In this document: in pieces, positions 27,054 through 35,874 of the stretch
Position numbering within the stretch: position 1 is the stretch's first letter
Layout of the letters: every line of letters begins with the position of its first letter
Assembly (NCBI RefSeq): GCF_030010415.1
Contig: NZ_JASCSA010000005.1
Strand: one strand, 5' to 3'
Length of the DNA: 64,000 bases
DNA from: Cobetia amphilecti
GTDB taxonomy: Bacteria; Pseudomonadota; Gammaproteobacteria; Pseudomonadales; Halomonadaceae
The notes under the pieces: generated by a model
The model's database searches: none
Told to the model about the DNA's origin: nothing
What the model saw: the letters and a program-made list of their open reading frames with translations, nothing else
Program-made: the position numbers and the translations under genes

Positions 27054-27758
27054 TTAAGTGGCGTTTGCCAGCAAAAGCTCACGAATCTTGCCGATGGCAC
27101 GTGTCGGGTTCAGACCCTTGGGGCAAACCGCGACACAATTCATGATTCCGCGACAACGGAATACGGCAAACGGGTCGTCCAGCTCGCTCAAACGCTCCTT
27201 GGTAGCGGTGTCACGCGAGTCCGCCAGGAAGCGATAGGCCTGCAGCAGACCGCTCGGACCGACGAACTTGTCGGGGTTCCACCAGAAGGACGGGCAGGCA
27301 GTCGAGCAGCAGGCACACAGGATGCACTCGTAGAGACCGTCGAGCTTGTCACGGTCTTCCGGCGACTGCAGACGCTCGATGGCCGGCGCCGGCGTGTCGT
27401 TGAGCAGGTACGGCTGGATGCGCTCGTACTGCTTGTAGAAGATGCTCATGTCGACGACCAGGTCACGCACGACCGGCAGGCCCGGCAGCGGACGCAGCAC
27501 CAGCTTGTTGTCCTTGACGACTTCGGACAGCGCGGTGACACAGGTCAGGCCGTTCTTGCCGTTCATGTTCATGCCGTCCGAACCACAGACGCCTTCACGG
27601 CAGCTGCGACGATAGGCCAGCGAGCTGTCCTGTTCCTTGAGCATTTCCATCACGTTCAACACCATCAGGTCACGACCCTGGGTGTCGACCTGAAACTCCT
27701 GCATGTACGGCGCAGTATCGGTTTCAGGGTTGTAGCGGTATATGGATACCTGAAGCAT
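27054..27758 (-). CDS. sdhB: Succinate dehydrogenase iron-sulfur subunit
   Basis: Start at 27758 (MLQVSIYRYNPETD) behind a strong GGAGGGG site; 234 residues, the usual SdhB length. It has the [2Fe-2S] cysteines in SCREGVCGSDGMNMNG, then the [4Fe-4S]/[3Fe-4S] motifs CILCACCSTACPSFWWN and CRGIMNCVAVCPKGLNP. It carries electrons from SdhA's FAD to ubiquinone at the inner-membrane cytoplasmic face. It is the last sdh gene, but separated from sdhA by an unusually long 159-bp spacer. Confidence 0.98.
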   Translation of the reverse strand: MLQVSIYRYNPETDTAPYMQEFQVDTQGRDLMVLNVMEMLKEQDSSLAYRRSCREGVCGSDGMNMNGKNGLTCVTALSEVVKDNKLVLRPLPGLPVVRDLVVDMSIFYKQYERIQPYLLNDTPAPAIERLQSPEDRDKLDGLYECILCACCSTACPSFWWNPDKFVGPSGLLQAYRFLADSRDTATKERLSELDDPFAVFRCRGIMNCVAVCPKGLNPTRAIGKIRELLLANAT

Positions 27759-27783
27759 GGTTTCCCCTCCGGGCAAACGGGTC

Positions 27784-27908
27784 AGGTGCGTGCGGTGACC
27801 TGCACGCACCTCGATCACGGCGAACTCAAGCGAGAGTGAACTCGAGCGAGTGCGAACTTGGTCTGAAGCAAGGCGCGGCGCCCCGAGCGGGTCGCGACGC
27901 GCGCCTTG
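27784..27908 (-). other. Two hairpins and short repeats in the sdhA-sdhB spacer
   Basis: AGGTGCGTGC (27784-27793) pairs with GCACGCACCT (27802-27811), and CAAGGCGCG (27869-27877) pairs with CGCGCCTTG (27900-27908). Between them lie repeats of the type GCGA(A)CT(C)/GAGCGAG. No gene fits here. Confidence 0.6.
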
Positions 27909-27917
27909 GGTTCAGAC

Positions 27918-29690
27918 TCAGTAGGTACGAATCTTCGGCTCGAAACGCTCGACGGTCTTCGGCGCGAAGTTCACATCACGCTTGCCGACACGCTTCTCGT
28001 TCGGGAAGAACAGAGAATGCTTGAGCCAGTTCTCGTCATCACGGTCCGGGAAGTCGTAACGGGAGTGAGCACCACGGCTTTCCTTGCGGGTCAGGGCCGC
28101 AATGGCAGTGGCTTCCGCCACTTCCATCAAGTTGTCCAGCTCGAGTGCTTCGATACGCGCGGTATTGAAGACCTGAGACTTGTCGGACAGACCCGCCTTG
28201 GCGATACGCTCACGCAGATCGGACAGCTGCTTGACGCCCTCTTCCATCTTGTCTTCCTGACGGAAGACACCGAAGGAGTTCTGCATGATCTGCTGCAGTT
28301 CGCGCTTGAGTTCCGGCACGGACTCGCCGCTTTCGGACTCGTTCCAGCGGTTCAGGCGCACCAAGGCTGCATCGATGTCGCTCTGCGTCGGCTCGAGGTA
28401 CTCGACACCTTCGTTGAGCGCGCTTTCGATGTACTTGCCCGCGGCGCGGCCGAAGACGACCAGATCCAGCAGCGAGTTGCCGCCCAGACGGTTGGCACCG
28501 TGAACGGACACACAGGCCACTTCACCTACGGCATAGAGGCCGTTGACGATGCGGTCGCTGCCGTCTTCGTTCTGTGCGATGGCCTGACCGTGCACGTTGG
28601 TGGCGATGCCGCCCATCATGTAGTGGCAGGTCGGCACGACCGGGATCGGCGCGTTGGTCGGATCGACGTGCGCGAAGGTCTTGGACAGCTCGGAGATACC
28701 CGGCAGGCGCTTGTTCAGCACTTCCTCGCCCAGGTGATCCAGCTTCAGGAAGACGTGGTCGCCATTCTCGCCACAACCACGGCCTTCGAGGATTTCCAGC
28801 ACCATGGAGCGCGCGACGACGTCACGGCCCGCGAGGTCCTTGGCGTTCGGCGCATAACGCTCCATGAAGCGCTCGCCGTCCTTGTTGACCAGGTAGCCAC
28901 CTTCACCGCGGCAACCTTCGGTGACCAGCACGCCCGCTCCGTGAATCCCGGTCGGGTGGAACTGCCACATTTCCATGTCCTGGACCGGCAGGCCGGCACG
29001 CAGTGCCATGCCGATACCGTCGCCGGTGTTGATCAGGGCGTTGGTGGTGGAGGCGTAGATACGGCCCGCACCGCCAGTGGCCAGAACGGTGGCCTTGGAC
29101 TTCACGACCACGGTCTCGCCGGTCTCGATGCACAGGGCAATCACGCCGACGATATCGCCGTTGGCATTCTTGACCAGATCGATGGCGTACCACTCGTCGA
29201 GGAAGACGGTGCCGTTCTTCAGGTTGGCCTGATACAGAGTGTGCAGCAGGGCGTGACCGGTACGGTCAGCCGCGGCGCAGGTACGAGCCGCCTGGCCGCC
29301 CTTGCCGAAGTCCTTGGACTGGCCACCGAACGGACGCTGGTAGATGCGGCCGTTGTCGAAACGGGAGAACGGCAGACCCATGTGCTCAAGCTCGAAGACC
29401 GCTTTCGGGCCTTCGGTACACATATATTCCGCAGCGTCCTGATCAGCGATGTAATCGCCACCCTTGACGGTGTCATACATGTGCCAGCGCCAATCATCAT
29501 TCGGATCAGCAGAAGCGATGGCACAGGTGATACCGCCCTGGGCAGAGACAGTATGCGAGCGGGTCGGGAAGACCTTGGACAGCACGGCGGTCTTCTTGCC
29601 GGACTGGGACAGTTCGAGACCGGCACGCAGGCCAGCGCCGCCGCCGCCGATGATGATCGCGTCGAATGTCAGGCTACGCATGGTGGACAT
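27918..29690 (-). CDS. sdhA: Succinate dehydrogenase flavoprotein subunit
   Basis: A 590-residue protein. It has an FAD-binding GGGGAGLRAGLELSQSG motif, the covalent-flavin His in RSHTVSAQGG, and the substrate-site segment HPTGIHGAGVLVTEGCRGEGG. It also has HYMMGGIATNVHG and the C-terminal RKESRGAHSRYDFPDRDD. It oxidises succinate to fumarate at the cytoplasmic face. It follows sdhD by three bases. Confidence 0.98.
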   Translation of the reverse strand: MSTMRSLTFDAIIIGGGGAGLRAGLELSQSGKKTAVLSKVFPTRSHTVSAQGGITCAIASADPNDDWRWHMYDTVKGGDYIADQDAAEYMCTEGPKAVFELEHMGLPFSRFDNGRIYQRPFGGQSKDFGKGGQAARTCAAADRTGHALLHTLYQANLKNGTVFLDEWYAIDLVKNANGDIVGVIALCIETGETVVVKSKATVLATGGAGRIYASTTNALINTGDGIGMALRAGLPVQDMEMWQFHPTGIHGAGVLVTEGCRGEGGYLVNKDGERFMERYAPNAKDLAGRDVVARSMVLEILEGRGCGENGDHVFLKLDHLGEEVLNKRLPGISELSKTFAHVDPTNAPIPVVPTCHYMMGGIATNVHGQAIAQNEDGSDRIVNGLYAVGEVACVSVHGANRLGGNSLLDLVVFGRAAGKYIESALNEGVEYLEPTQSDIDAALVRLNRWNESESGESVPELKRELQQIMQNSFGVFRQEDKMEEGVKQLSDLRERIAKAGLSDKSQVFNTARIEALELDNLMEVAEATAIAALTRKESRGAHSRYDFPDRDDENWLKHSLFFPNEKRVGKRDVNFAPKTVERFEPKIRTY

Positions 29691-29693
29691 GTA

Positions 29694-30041
29694 TCAGGCT
29701 CCCCACAGGACTTGAACGCCCCAGACCAAGAAGATGAACAACGCAAGGATGACGAAGACCTGGAAACCGAAACGCAGTGCGGTCGGCTTCATGTAATCGG
29801 TCGCCACGGTCCACAGACCGATCCAGGCGTGTGCGGCAATCGAGATGAATGCCATCAGAGAGAAGATGCGCATCGCCGTGTTCTCGAACAGACCACTCCA
29901 GGTGGTGTAGTCGAGGTTCGGATGGAGCAGCAGGTAGCCGACCATGAACACGGAATAGACTGCCAGAATCACGGCAGAAACACGCTGCAGCACCCAGTCG
30001 GACAGACCGCTGCGGCTGAAATTGGTGATGTTGTTTACCAT
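29694..30041 (-). CDS. sdhD: Succinate dehydrogenase membrane anchor subunit
   Basis: A 115-residue protein with three hydrophobic helices. Its N-terminal SGLSDWVLQRVSAVILAVYSVFM motif is typical of the cytochrome b556 small anchor subunit. HAWIGLWTVATDYMKP holds the conserved haem/quinone-region residues (His, Asp-Tyr). The start overlaps the sdhC stop by 7 bases. Confidence 0.95.
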   Translation of the reverse strand: MVNNITNFSRSGLSDWVLQRVSAVILAVYSVFMVGYLLLHPNLDYTTWSGLFENTAMRIFSLMAFISIAAHAWIGLWTVATDYMKPTALRFGFQVFVILALFIFLVWGVQVLWGA

Positions 30042-30412
30042 ACCCAGACTCCCGCCAGGACCACGAGAACAGCACTGATCACGACAGTGACCTGCGCCTT
30101 GCGATTAGCACTTTCCAGTTCGACACCAATATCCATGTCCATCAGCAGGTGCTTGATGCCAGCCACGAAGTGGAAACCGAGGGCAGACAGCAGGCCCCAG
30201 GCCACGATCTTGGCCAGGAAGTTGGTCGCCAGGGTGTCGCGCACTGCCTCGAACCCTTCCGGGGAGGACAGCGAGGCATCGAGTGCCCACAGCGCAAATA
30301 CCAGGCCCACGAACAGAATCACGCCGGTAATACGGTGGGTGATTGAAGTCAGCGCAGGGAGAGGGAACTTTATCGTCGTCAGATCGAGATTTACGGGTCG
30401 TTTGCTATTCAC
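30035..30412 (-). CDS. sdhC: Succinate dehydrogenase cytochrome b556 subunit
   Basis: I choose the GTG at 30412 (VNSKRPVNLDLTTIKFPL). It reproduces the conserved SRPVNLDL-type N-terminus of this family and gives 125 residues, whereas the open frame reaches 30670 without such similarity. There are three transmembrane helices. SITHRITGVIL holds the quinone-site Ser/Arg, and HFVAGIKHLLMD carries the haem-ligand His. It is the first gene of the sdh operon, 391 bases from the divergent gltA. Confidence 0.93.
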   Translation of the reverse strand: MNSKRPVNLDLTTIKFPLPALTSITHRITGVILFVGLVFALWALDASLSSPEGFEAVRDTLATNFLAKIVAWGLLSALGFHFVAGIKHLLMDMDIGVELESANRKAQVTVVISAVLVVLAGVWVW

Positions 30413-30706
30413 GGCTCTTACACACTCTCTTGGCCCAACACGGACGCAAGCCCGCAGGGGCGGTGGTTTGAGGAAGGGTCTCGGGCGCAGGCCATCCACG
30501 GTACCGAGCCGAATTTCCCGCCAGTCGCGCGACGGTGGATTATAGGGGTTGGCCATTGGCATGACAAATGGCATGACGTCGCAGGGCCGCAACCACGGAT
30601 TGCACAAAATGCAGTGAACAGGACGCGACCTGACGCCACGGGATACGTAAACGTCGGGGAACTGACGCACAGCAGCATGGCGCGCGTCTCTACGCCGTGT
30701 GGCGAA

Positions 30707-30734
30707 TTGACAATCTTTCGCGGGCTTCTATAGT
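30707..30734 (+). promoter_or_regulatory. Sigma70 promoter of gltA
   Basis: TTGACA (30707-30712) and TATAGT (30729-30734) with a 16-bp spacer form the best consensus promoter in the window, placing transcription start about 60 bases before the gltA ATG. The rest of the 391-bp sdhC-gltA gap holds no gene; the sdh promoter is not evident by eye. Confidence 0.88.
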
Positions 30735-30803
30735 GGGCGGGATTGATGCAAGCCCGGCATGGCAAGCAAGTCAAAGAGTTACGCGAATAATGAGGAGGTC
30801 GGC

Positions 30804-32090
<1,287 letters not shown>

Positions 32091-32135
32091 CCCAGCACCA
32101 GGCAACCAAGCACCAGGCAACCAAGCACCAGGCAA
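32091..32135 (+). repeat. 15-nt tandem repeat immediately after gltA
   Basis: Three units (32091-32105, 32106-32120, 32121-32135) read CC(C/A)AGCACCAGGCAA. The first begins at the base after the TAA. The repeat length is a multiple of three and the array is untranslated. Confidence 0.9.
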
Positions 32136-32162
32136 CATCGGGTCATTCGCCTGCAGGACAGA

Positions 32163-32188
32163 CCGCCTCTTCGGAGGCGGTTTTTTTT
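32163..32188 (+). terminator. Intrinsic terminator of gltA
   Basis: CCGCCTC-TTCG-GAGGCGG with a stable TTCG tetraloop, followed by eight Ts. Confidence 0.95.
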
Positions 32189-32373
32189 GGCTGTCGCCTC
32201 TCATGCGCGCAGCCTCTGTCGAGACGCAAGCCACAAAGCCGCCCCATCCCCACCCCGGACGTGCTAGCGTGCTGATGTACCGGCCTCTTCACGTCCTGTG
32301 CGCGCCGGCACGCCATGCGCCCCACCGCGAGCGGCGCAACCTCATTCCTGATTGATGGCAAGGAGCCCCCAGC

Positions 32374-33261
32374 ATGTCAGACACACACACAATGCCACGT
32401 ACCGCCGCCTTCATCGGACTCGGCGTCATGGGTCACCCCATGGCCGGCCATCTGAAACGCGCAGGCCTGGAGGTGCGGGTCTACAACCGCACACGTGCAC
32501 GCGCCGAGCAGTGGAGCGAGGAGTACGGCGGCAGCCATCACGCCACCCCGCGAGAAGCCGCCGAGGGCGCCGATATCGTGCTGATGTGCGTGGGCAATGA
32601 TGATGACGTGCGCAGCGTCACCTACGGCGACGACGGTGTGCTGGCCGGCATGGCGAGCGGCAGCCTGCTGGTGGACCACACCACCGCCAGCGCCGACCTG
32701 GCACGCGAGCTGGCCGCCGCCGCGGGCGAGGCCGGCATCGGCTTCGTCGACGCACCGGTGTCCGGCGGCCAGCAAGGCGCCGTGAATGGCGTGCTGACCA
32801 TCATGTGTGGCGGCAGCGAGGCGGATTACGCGCGCGCCGAGCCGGTGCTGACGCACTACGGTCGCATGGTGAAGCGCATCGGCGAGACCGGCGCCGGTCA
32901 GACCACCAAGATGGTCAACCAGATCTGCATTGCCGGGCTGGTGCAGGCACTTTCCGAGGGCCTGCACTTCGCCGAGCAGGCCGGACTGGATCGCGAGGCG
33001 GTGATCGAGGTGATCTCCAAGGGTGCCGCCGGCTCCTGGCAGATGGAAAACCGTCACGCCACCATGATCAAGGACGAGTACGATCACGGCTTTGCCGTCG
33101 ACTGGATGCGCAAGGACCTCGACATCTGCCTGGCGGAAGCACGCCGCATCGATGCCAGCCTGCCGGTGACCGCGCTGGTCGATCAGTTCTATGCCGACGT
33201 GCAGGCCATGGGCGGCAATCGCTGGGACACCTCCTCGCTGCTCAAGCGCCTCTCCAGATGA
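32374..33261 (+). CDS. NAD(P)-dependent beta-hydroxyacid dehydrogenase (HIBADH family)
   Basis: A 295-residue protein. It has a Rossmann motif FIGLGVMGHPMAGHLKRAG, the substrate-binding FVDAPVSGGQQGAVNG, the catalytic-lysine segment GAGQTTKMVNQICIAG, and the C-terminal KDLDICLAEA. The length and motifs fit 3-hydroxyisobutyrate dehydrogenase or tartronate semialdehyde reductase (GarR/GlxR). The substrate cannot be decided, and no valine-catabolism or glyoxylate genes flank it. It has its own terminator at 33316-33364. Confidence 0.87.
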   Translation: MSDTHTMPRTAAFIGLGVMGHPMAGHLKRAGLEVRVYNRTRARAEQWSEEYGGSHHATPREAAEGADIVLMCVGNDDDVRSVTYGDDGVLAGMASGSLLVDHTTASADLARELAAAAGEAGIGFVDAPVSGGQQGAVNGVLTIMCGGSEADYARAEPVLTHYGRMVKRIGETGAGQTTKMVNQICIAGLVQALSEGLHFAEQAGLDREAVIEVISKGAAGSWQMENRHATMIKDEYDHGFAVDWMRKDLDICLAEARRIDASLPVTALVDQFYADVQAMGGNRWDTSSLLKRLSR

Positions 33262-33315
33262 AGCGGGACTGAATACATGCGAGCGAGCTGAATCGCACCA
33301 CACGGCCTCGCACTG

Positions 33316-33364
33316 AAAACGCCTCATTCCAACGCCACATGGACGCGGGAATGAGGCGTTTTTT
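33316..33364 (+). terminator. Intrinsic terminator of the HIBADH-family gene
   Basis: AACGCCTCATTCC (33318-33330) pairs with GGAATGAGGCGTT (33348-33360), preceded by an A-run and followed by Ts. Confidence 0.9.
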
Positions 33365-33399
33365 CGTGCCGCAGCGCAACATCCCAGACAGCAGCGGCG

Positions 33400-33713
33400 C
33401 TCGGCAGGTTTTTCCACACTATCTGTGGATAACCTCGTTGATAACCCCTAGACAAGCGCGGCGAACCAGCATGACAGCGGGCTTACCAACAGATTGCACA
33501 AAATTTAACCAGCGCATAAACCATTGATATAAAAGAAATTTTTGGTAACACGACGTAAGCGCCAGCCGCAGGGGCCGCACTTTGGGAAGAGATGCAGGGG
33601 GAGATGCGACAGCGCGCGAACAGTGGACAAGACACGGGGTCTGTCAAGGGCGACTTGGGGATAACATGCTTTTCTGCCGACACACAGGCTGTGCATAAGC
33701 CAGAATCAGGGAC
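33400..33713. other. Noncoding region with DnaA-box-like 9-mers and an IHF-site match
   Basis: No gene is visible. One perfect DnaA box TTATCCACA is on the minus strand at 33424-33432. Single-mismatch boxes lie at 33410-33418 (TTTTCCACA, plus), 33656-33664 (TTATCCCCA, minus) and 33690-33698 (TTATGCACA, minus). A two-mismatch box TTATCAACG is near 33436-33444. Between them is an AT-rich stretch (about 33500-33545) with a full match to the IHF consensus WATCAANNNNTTR on the minus strand (33517-33529). The arrangement resembles E. coli datA/DARS loci or an origin-like module. Confidence 0.5.
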
Positions 33714-33745
33714 AAAAAAAACACACCCCGCAAGGTGTGCTTTTT
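33714..33745 (-). terminator. Terminator of the tRNA operon
   Basis: On the minus strand AAAGCACACC-TTGC-GGGGTGTG is followed by a run of eight Ts. It lies 46 bases after tRNA-Glu. Confidence 0.85.
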
Positions 33746-33790
33746 GTTGACTTCACGAGACCTGAAAGGTGACTCGAGATGTCTGAAGAG

Positions 33791-33866
33791 TGGCGTCCCA
33801 TAGGGGGTTCGAACCCCTGTTACCGCCGTGAAAGGGCGGTGTCCTGGACCACTAGACGAATGGGAC
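33791..33866 (-). tRNA. tRNA-Glu (anticodon UUC)
   Basis: A 76-nt cloverleaf. The acceptor GTCCCAT pairs with ATGGGAC, the discriminator is G, and CCA is encoded. The anticodon arm CCGCC-CTTTCAC-GGCGG gives UUC, and the T-arm is AGGGGTTCGAACCCCCT. It is very close to E. coli tRNA-Glu. It is transcribed with tRNA-Ala 18 bases upstream. Confidence 0.97.
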
Positions 33867-33884
33867 GCAGTCGCTTGAGAAACT

Positions 33885-33960
33885 TGGTGGAGCCTAGCGG
33901 GATCGAACCGCTGACCTCAACACTGCCAGTGTTGCGCTCTCCCAGCTGAGCTAAGGCCCC
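33885..33960 (-). tRNA. tRNA-Ala (anticodon GGC)
   Basis: A 76-nt cloverleaf with acceptor GGGGCCT/AGGCTCC, discriminator A and encoded CCA. The D-arm is AGCTCAGCTGGGAGAGC, and the anticodon arm CAACA-CTGGCAG-TGTTG gives GGC. It is the first tRNA of the pair. Confidence 0.97.
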
Positions 33961-33980
33961 GTCTCTCAAGAACGAGGCGT

Positions 33981-34009
33981 ATCTTACTGATAACCCTCGG
34001 GGTCGTCAA
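33981..34009 (-). promoter_or_regulatory. Promoter of the tRNA-Ala/tRNA-Glu operon
   Basis: On the minus strand TTGACG (34009-34004) and TAAGAT (33986-33981) have an exact 17-bp spacer. They sit about 20 bases before tRNA-Ala. Confidence 0.82.
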
Positions 34010-34048
34010 CTTCTTTTTCACACAATTCTCATCGTGCTGCTGCAAGAC

Positions 34049-34083
34049 ATGGCCCCCATGACGACATACGTCACGGGGGCCAT
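34049..34083 (-). terminator. Long hairpin after gltX
   Basis: ATGGCCCCC (34049-34057) pairs with GGGGGCCAT (34075-34083), and the inner TGACG/CGTCA extends the stem. No T-run follows, so termination efficiency is uncertain; it separates gltX from the tRNA promoter. Confidence 0.6.
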
Positions 34084-34105
34084 CATCTTCACATCGCAGA
34101 CACCC

Positions 34106-34159
34106 TTGCAGGTCGCGATATTCTTGCAGGTCGCGATATTCTTACAGGTCGCGATATTC
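34106..34159 (-). repeat. 18-nt tandem repeat spanning the gltX stop codon
   Basis: On the minus strand three 18-nt units read GAATATCGCGACCTGYAA. The first (34159-34142) encodes the final EYRDL plus the TAA stop. The next two (34141-34124, 34123-34106) are identical except that TAA is CAA, so the reading frame would continue as EYRDLQ twice. Confidence 0.93.
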
Positions 34160-35617
34160 CTTCTCGAAGCGCTTGGCGGCCTTCTTGGAGACGCCGCCCA
34201 GCACGGCCACGGCGTGACGCAGACGCGCGCGCGTCATGTCGGAGCCCAGAATGACCATCGCGTCCATCACCGAGGTGGAAGTCGCCGAGCCGGTCACCGC
34301 CACGAATACCGGTGCCAGGAAGTCCTTCATCTTGAGCCCGAAGTGCTCGGAGAGCAGCTTCACTTCCGCCAGCAGGTGCTCCTTGTCCCAGCGGCTCACG
34401 GCTTCAAGCTTCCAGGTCAGGAACTGCATCTGACGCACCAGGTCTTCACCTTCCAGCTTCGCCTTGGCGAAGTCGTCCGGCGTGATGGCCGGCAGACCGG
34501 AGAAGAAGTGGCCGGCCAGCGGAATCGCTTCGGACAGCGTCTCGATACGCGGCTTCACTTCCGGCAGGATCTGCTTGACGTAGGACTCGTTGAAGGCCCA
34601 CTGACGCAGCTCGCTCAGCAGCTCGTCCTCGGACAGATCGCGGATGTAGAGACCGTTCAGCCAGCTGAGCTTCTCGACATCGAATACCGGGCCACCCAGC
34701 GAGACACGCTGGATATCGAAGTGCTCCTGCATCTCGCTCAGGGTGAACTTCTCGCGCTCGTCCGGCATGGACCAGCCGAGACGACCGAGATAGTTGATCA
34801 CCGCCGCCGGCAGGTAGCCCATGCGCCGGTAGTAGAGGATCGACGTCGGGTTCTTGCGCTTGGACAGCTTGGTCTTGTCCGGGTTGCGCAGCAGCGGCAT
34901 GTGGCACAGTTCCGGCATCTGCCAGCCGAAGTATTCATACAGCAGCTGATGCTTGGGCGCCGAGTTGATCCACTCCTCGCCACGCAGCACGTGGGTGATC
35001 TCCATCAGGTGATCATCCACCACGTTGGCCAGGTGGTAGGTCGGCATGCCGTCGGACTTGAGCAGGATCTGCGCATCGACCTGGGCCCACTCGACTTCGA
35101 TCTCGCCGCGCAGCATGTCCTTGACCACACAGGTACCACTTTCCGGCACGTTCATGCGGATGACGAAGGGCGCGCCCGCCGCTTCACGACGTGCCACTTC
35201 TTCTGCCGGCAGCGCGAGATCGGACGGCTTGAGCGCCATGTGCAGACCTTCGGCCTTGCGCGACTCGCGCAGCTCGTCCAGCTCTTCACTGGTGCGATAG
35301 CACTTGAAGGCATGGCCGGCATCGATCAGCTGCTGGCAGTGCCTGGCGTAGATGTCGCCACGCTCACTCTGACGGTACGGGCCGTGCGGACCGCCGACAT
35401 CCGGGCCTTCGGCCCATTCGATGCCCAGCCAGCGCAGCGAGTCGAGGATCATCTGCTCGGATTCGCCGGTGGAACGCGTCTGATCGGTATCCTCGATACG
35501 CAGAATGAACTCGCCACCGTGCTGACGAGCGAAGCACTGGTTGAACAGGGCGATGTAGGCGGTGCCGACGTGGGGATCACCAGTCGGCGACGGTGCGATG
35601 CGCGTACGAACGGTCAT
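34142..35617 (-). CDS. gltX: Glutamyl-tRNA synthetase
   Basis: Start at 35617 (MTVRTRIAPSPTGDPHVGTAYIA), giving 491 residues. The frame continues upstream but without homology. Class I signatures are present: the HIGH-equivalent PSPTGDPHVG and the KMSKS-like KLSKRKNPTS. A conserved RIEDTDQTR block is also there. It charges tRNA-Glu, whose gene lies just downstream in the same orientation. A good -10 (TATAAT) is at 35728-35723. The C-terminus lies in an 18-nt tandem repeat (see separate entry). Confidence 0.97.
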   Translation of the reverse strand: MTVRTRIAPSPTGDPHVGTAYIALFNQCFARQHGGEFILRIEDTDQTRSTGESEQMILDSLRWLGIEWAEGPDVGGPHGPYRQSERGDIYARHCQQLIDAGHAFKCYRTSEELDELRESRKAEGLHMALKPSDLALPAEEVARREAAGAPFVIRMNVPESGTCVVKDMLRGEIEVEWAQVDAQILLKSDGMPTYHLANVVDDHLMEITHVLRGEEWINSAPKHQLLYEYFGWQMPELCHMPLLRNPDKTKLSKRKNPTSILYYRRMGYLPAAVINYLGRLGWSMPDEREKFTLSEMQEHFDIQRVSLGGPVFDVEKLSWLNGLYIRDLSEDELLSELRQWAFNESYVKQILPEVKPRIETLSEAIPLAGHFFSGLPAITPDDFAKAKLEGEDLVRQMQFLTWKLEAVSRWDKEHLLAEVKLLSEHFGLKMKDFLAPVFVAVTGSATSTSVMDAMVILGSDMTRARLRHAVAVLGGVSKKAAKRFEKEYRDL

Positions 35618-35722
35618 GTGGAGTCCAGTAGTTCGAGAAGAGAGGGCAACAAGCGTCTCGGCAATGACTGACTGCCGGGGCGTGAAATCACGCTGCTGTC
35701 TCAGCAGCAAGTGCTGGGGCAT

Positions 35723-35728
35723 ATTATA
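35723..35728 (-). promoter_or_regulatory. -10 element upstream of gltX
   Basis: A perfect TATAAT on the minus strand with a TG two bases further upstream (TGCGTATAAT). No convincing -35 is seen, so it may work as an extended -10 type. It gives a leader of about 100 nt. Confidence 0.5.
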
Positions 35729-35874
35729 CGCAAGGTGAAGATGTGCGACAGTGCGTCGCCGTGTACCAACGCTCTCTCGGCGGTAAGCTTGCGCCAGATG
35801 CGTCATTCTCTGCCTTGAGACGTGACGCCAGCGCCTCCCTGCAACTATCTCTGCCACCACCGGCAGGAGCATGA

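Noticed and set aside
27906..30545. An 879-codon plus-strand open frame opposite the sdh operon
   Set aside because: It overlaps four certain sdh genes in antisense and has no domain signature.
33400..33713. Chromosomal origin (oriC) at the DnaA-box cluster
   Set aside because: No dnaA, dnaN, rpmH or mnmG nearby and only four or five boxes; a datA/DARS-type role was kept as the more modest hypothesis.
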